In this document: piece after piece, positions 63,216-64,000 of the stretch | How the letters are laid out: each line of letters starts with the position of its first letter | How positions within the stretch are numbered: the first letter of the stretch is position 1 | Assembly (NCBI RefSeq): GCF_963664735.1 | Contig: NZ_OY761553.1 | Coordinates: forward strand, 1,503,303-1,567,302 | Length of the DNA stretch: 64,000 nucleotides | Direction of reading: 5' to 3' | Source of the DNA: an uncultured Cohaesibacter sp. | Lineage (GTDB): Bacteria > Pseudomonadota > Alphaproteobacteria > Rhizobiales > Cohaesibacteraceae | Position numbers and translations under genes: made by a program | Notes under the pieces: generated by a model | Seen by the model: only the letters and a program-made list of their open reading frames with translations | What the model was told of the DNA's origin: nothing | The model's database searches: none

Positions 63216-64000
63216 ATGACTTCGTTCCGTATTTCTCGCCGTAATTTTGCAAAAGGCACCGCAGGTCTTACAGCCGCAGCCCTTCTTCCTTCCCTATCCT
63301 TTGCCAAAAGCGATATTTCAGTCACCATTTCAAGCCCTTGGGGTGCTGACACCCCGTTCCAGAAAGTGGTTGATGCCTATAATGCCAAGAAAACCGGCAT
63401 TACCGTAACCAATCGTTTTGACGGCAACTATCAGCAGATGGCAACCAAGGCTCTCGCCTCCATCGCCTCTGGCCGTCCACCGGAAATGATGATCACCGGT
63501 TGGAAATTTGGCTATTTTGCCCGCCGCACTCTTGGTGCTCGCAATTTCTACGATATCGACAAAGCGAAGGCTGAAGCCATCATCAGCCAGTTCAAGCCTT
63601 CTGTTCATTCGCTCGTCACCATCGACGATGCATTGATCGGCTTGCCATGGGCCATGTCCACCCCAGTCGTCTGGGTCAATATGGATTTGTGGCGTGCAGC
63701 CGGTCTTGATGAAAATATCCCGCAGGATGTCAGCCACACATGGTTGCTGGAGCAGGCCAAAAAAATCGAGAAAGCCTTGGGCGGAAAGAGCCATCCGACC
63801 TATCGCTCAGCTCTGGACCTTTCCAACAATGAATGGACCTCACAGGCATATGTGCAAAATGCTGGCGGTTATATTCTTGATGGCGACAAGGTTGTTTGTG
63901 ATAGCGCAGCAGCCATCAAGGGCATCACCGCTTTTGCAGAACCAGTCAAGGCTGGCGTTTGGAAAAACATGGACTATACCGCCCAGAAGAAAGCCTTGCT
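63216..64000 (+). CDS. ABC transporter extracellular solute-binding protein (partial)
   Basis: The first 261 codons of a solute-binding protein; it has no stop before the window ends. The ATG at 63216 has GGAG eight bases upstream. It begins MTSFRISRRNFAKGTAGLTA, with a twin-arginine signal (SRRNFAK) followed by a hydrophobic stretch ending near LSFAKS. The mature part has the family 1 pattern of sugar- and glycerol-phosphate-binding proteins: ISSPWGADTPFQKVVDAYNA, ALASIASGRPPEMMITGWKF and LIGLPWAMSTPVVWVNMDLW. It should capture a carbohydrate in the periplasm for an ABC importer whose other genes lie outside the window. Confidence 0.9.
   Translation, partial: MTSFRISRRNFAKGTAGLTAAALLPSLSFAKSDISVTISSPWGADTPFQKVVDAYNAKKTGITVTNRFDGNYQQMATKALASIASGRPPEMMITGWKFGYFARRTLGARNFYDIDKAKAEAIISQFKPSVHSLVTIDDALIGLPWAMSTPVVWVNMDLWRAAGLDENIPQDVSHTWLLEQAKKIEKALGGKSHPTYRSALDLSNNEWTSQAYVQNAGGYILDGDKVVCDSAAAIKGITAFAEPVKAGVWKNMDYTAQKKAL

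Noticed and set aside
1..64000. CRISPR arrays, tRNA or rRNA genes, insertion sequences, prophage
   Set aside because: No regularly spaced repeats, tRNA T-loop patterns, rRNA sequence, transposase or integrase could be recognised on reading both strands; a tool search (tRNAscan-SE, ISfinder) was not possible.

Overview
The window looks like an ordinary chromosomal segment of an alphaproteobacterium, most likely a marine member of the Hyphomicrobiales such as Cohaesibacter or a close relative. This is inferred from gene content: a Ros/MucR zinc-finger regulator, a DivJ/PleC-type cell-cycle kinase, the DUF1491, DUF5330 and DUF6456 families, a BTLCP transglutaminase-like protease, a class 3 (rhizobial) asparaginase, and an Irr-type iron box. 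I saw no rRNA, tRNA, CRISPR array, insertion sequence, integrase or phage module. Genes are moderately dense, with many clear intrinsic terminators.

Layout. 1-7.4 kb: DUF1491, a peptidoglycan-binding membrane protein and a DivJ-like histidine kinase (minus strand); DUF5330 and sufE (plus); DUF6456 with a DnaA-C-like DNA-binding protein; a small hypothetical gene; mucR. 7.7-13.8 kb: a complete seven-gene Mrp (Mnh) Na+/H+ antiporter operon, mrpABCDEFG, on the minus strand. 14.3-22 kb: msrB, a DUF3592 protein, a CHMI-type tautomerase, oligopeptidase B, a D-aminopeptidase-like serine hydrolase, a glycosyltransferase and iron superoxide dismutase. 22-28 kb: a secreted unknown, a branched-chain aminotransferase, a haloacid dehalogenase, GNAT, LOG and YbjQ proteins, and an acyltransferase. 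28.3-32.4 kb: the two-subunit methylmalonyl-CoA mutase; its GTPase chaperone meaB lies at 44 kb. 33-46 kb: a LuxR-type solo regulator, an EF-hand protein, DUF4332, a HerA-like ATPase, an M20 peptidase, a lipoprotein, a DUF3298-like protein and two atypical receiver-domain proteins. 46-50 kb: asparaginase, a DmpA-type peptidase and an SDR/DoxX fusion. 50-57 kb: an NsrR-like Rrf2 regulator, a SLAC1/TehA channel, a succinyl-CoA-type CoA transferase and a second TDT-like membrane protein. 57-64 kb: BTLCP protease, a TIGR03862-type flavoprotein, two tiny membrane peptides, D-amino-acid transaminase, a CDF metal transporter, a GntR/UTRA regulator, and the start of a sugar ABC substrate-binding protein that runs off the window.

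Connections. Methylmalonyl-CoA mutase, MeaB and the CoA transferase suggest B12-dependent propionate/succinyl-CoA metabolism. The D-aminopeptidase-like enzyme, DmpA-type peptidase and D-amino-acid transaminase suggest an ability to handle D-amino acids. The DivJ-like kinase and clustered GANTC sites fit CcrM/CtrA cell-cycle control.

The most interesting signals are: four GATTC (CcrM-type) sites at 54.6-54.7 kb, three of them spaced exactly 21 bp; an Irr-like box 5' of sodB; a near-perfect 14-15 bp dyad directly in front of the EF-hand gene; a triple half-site operator upstream of the NsrR-like gene; two receiver proteins sharing an acidic-then-hydrophobic C-terminal tail; and two single-pass membrane peptides of 48 and 31 residues below the D-amino-acid transaminase. 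None of these proves a new system. They are leads.
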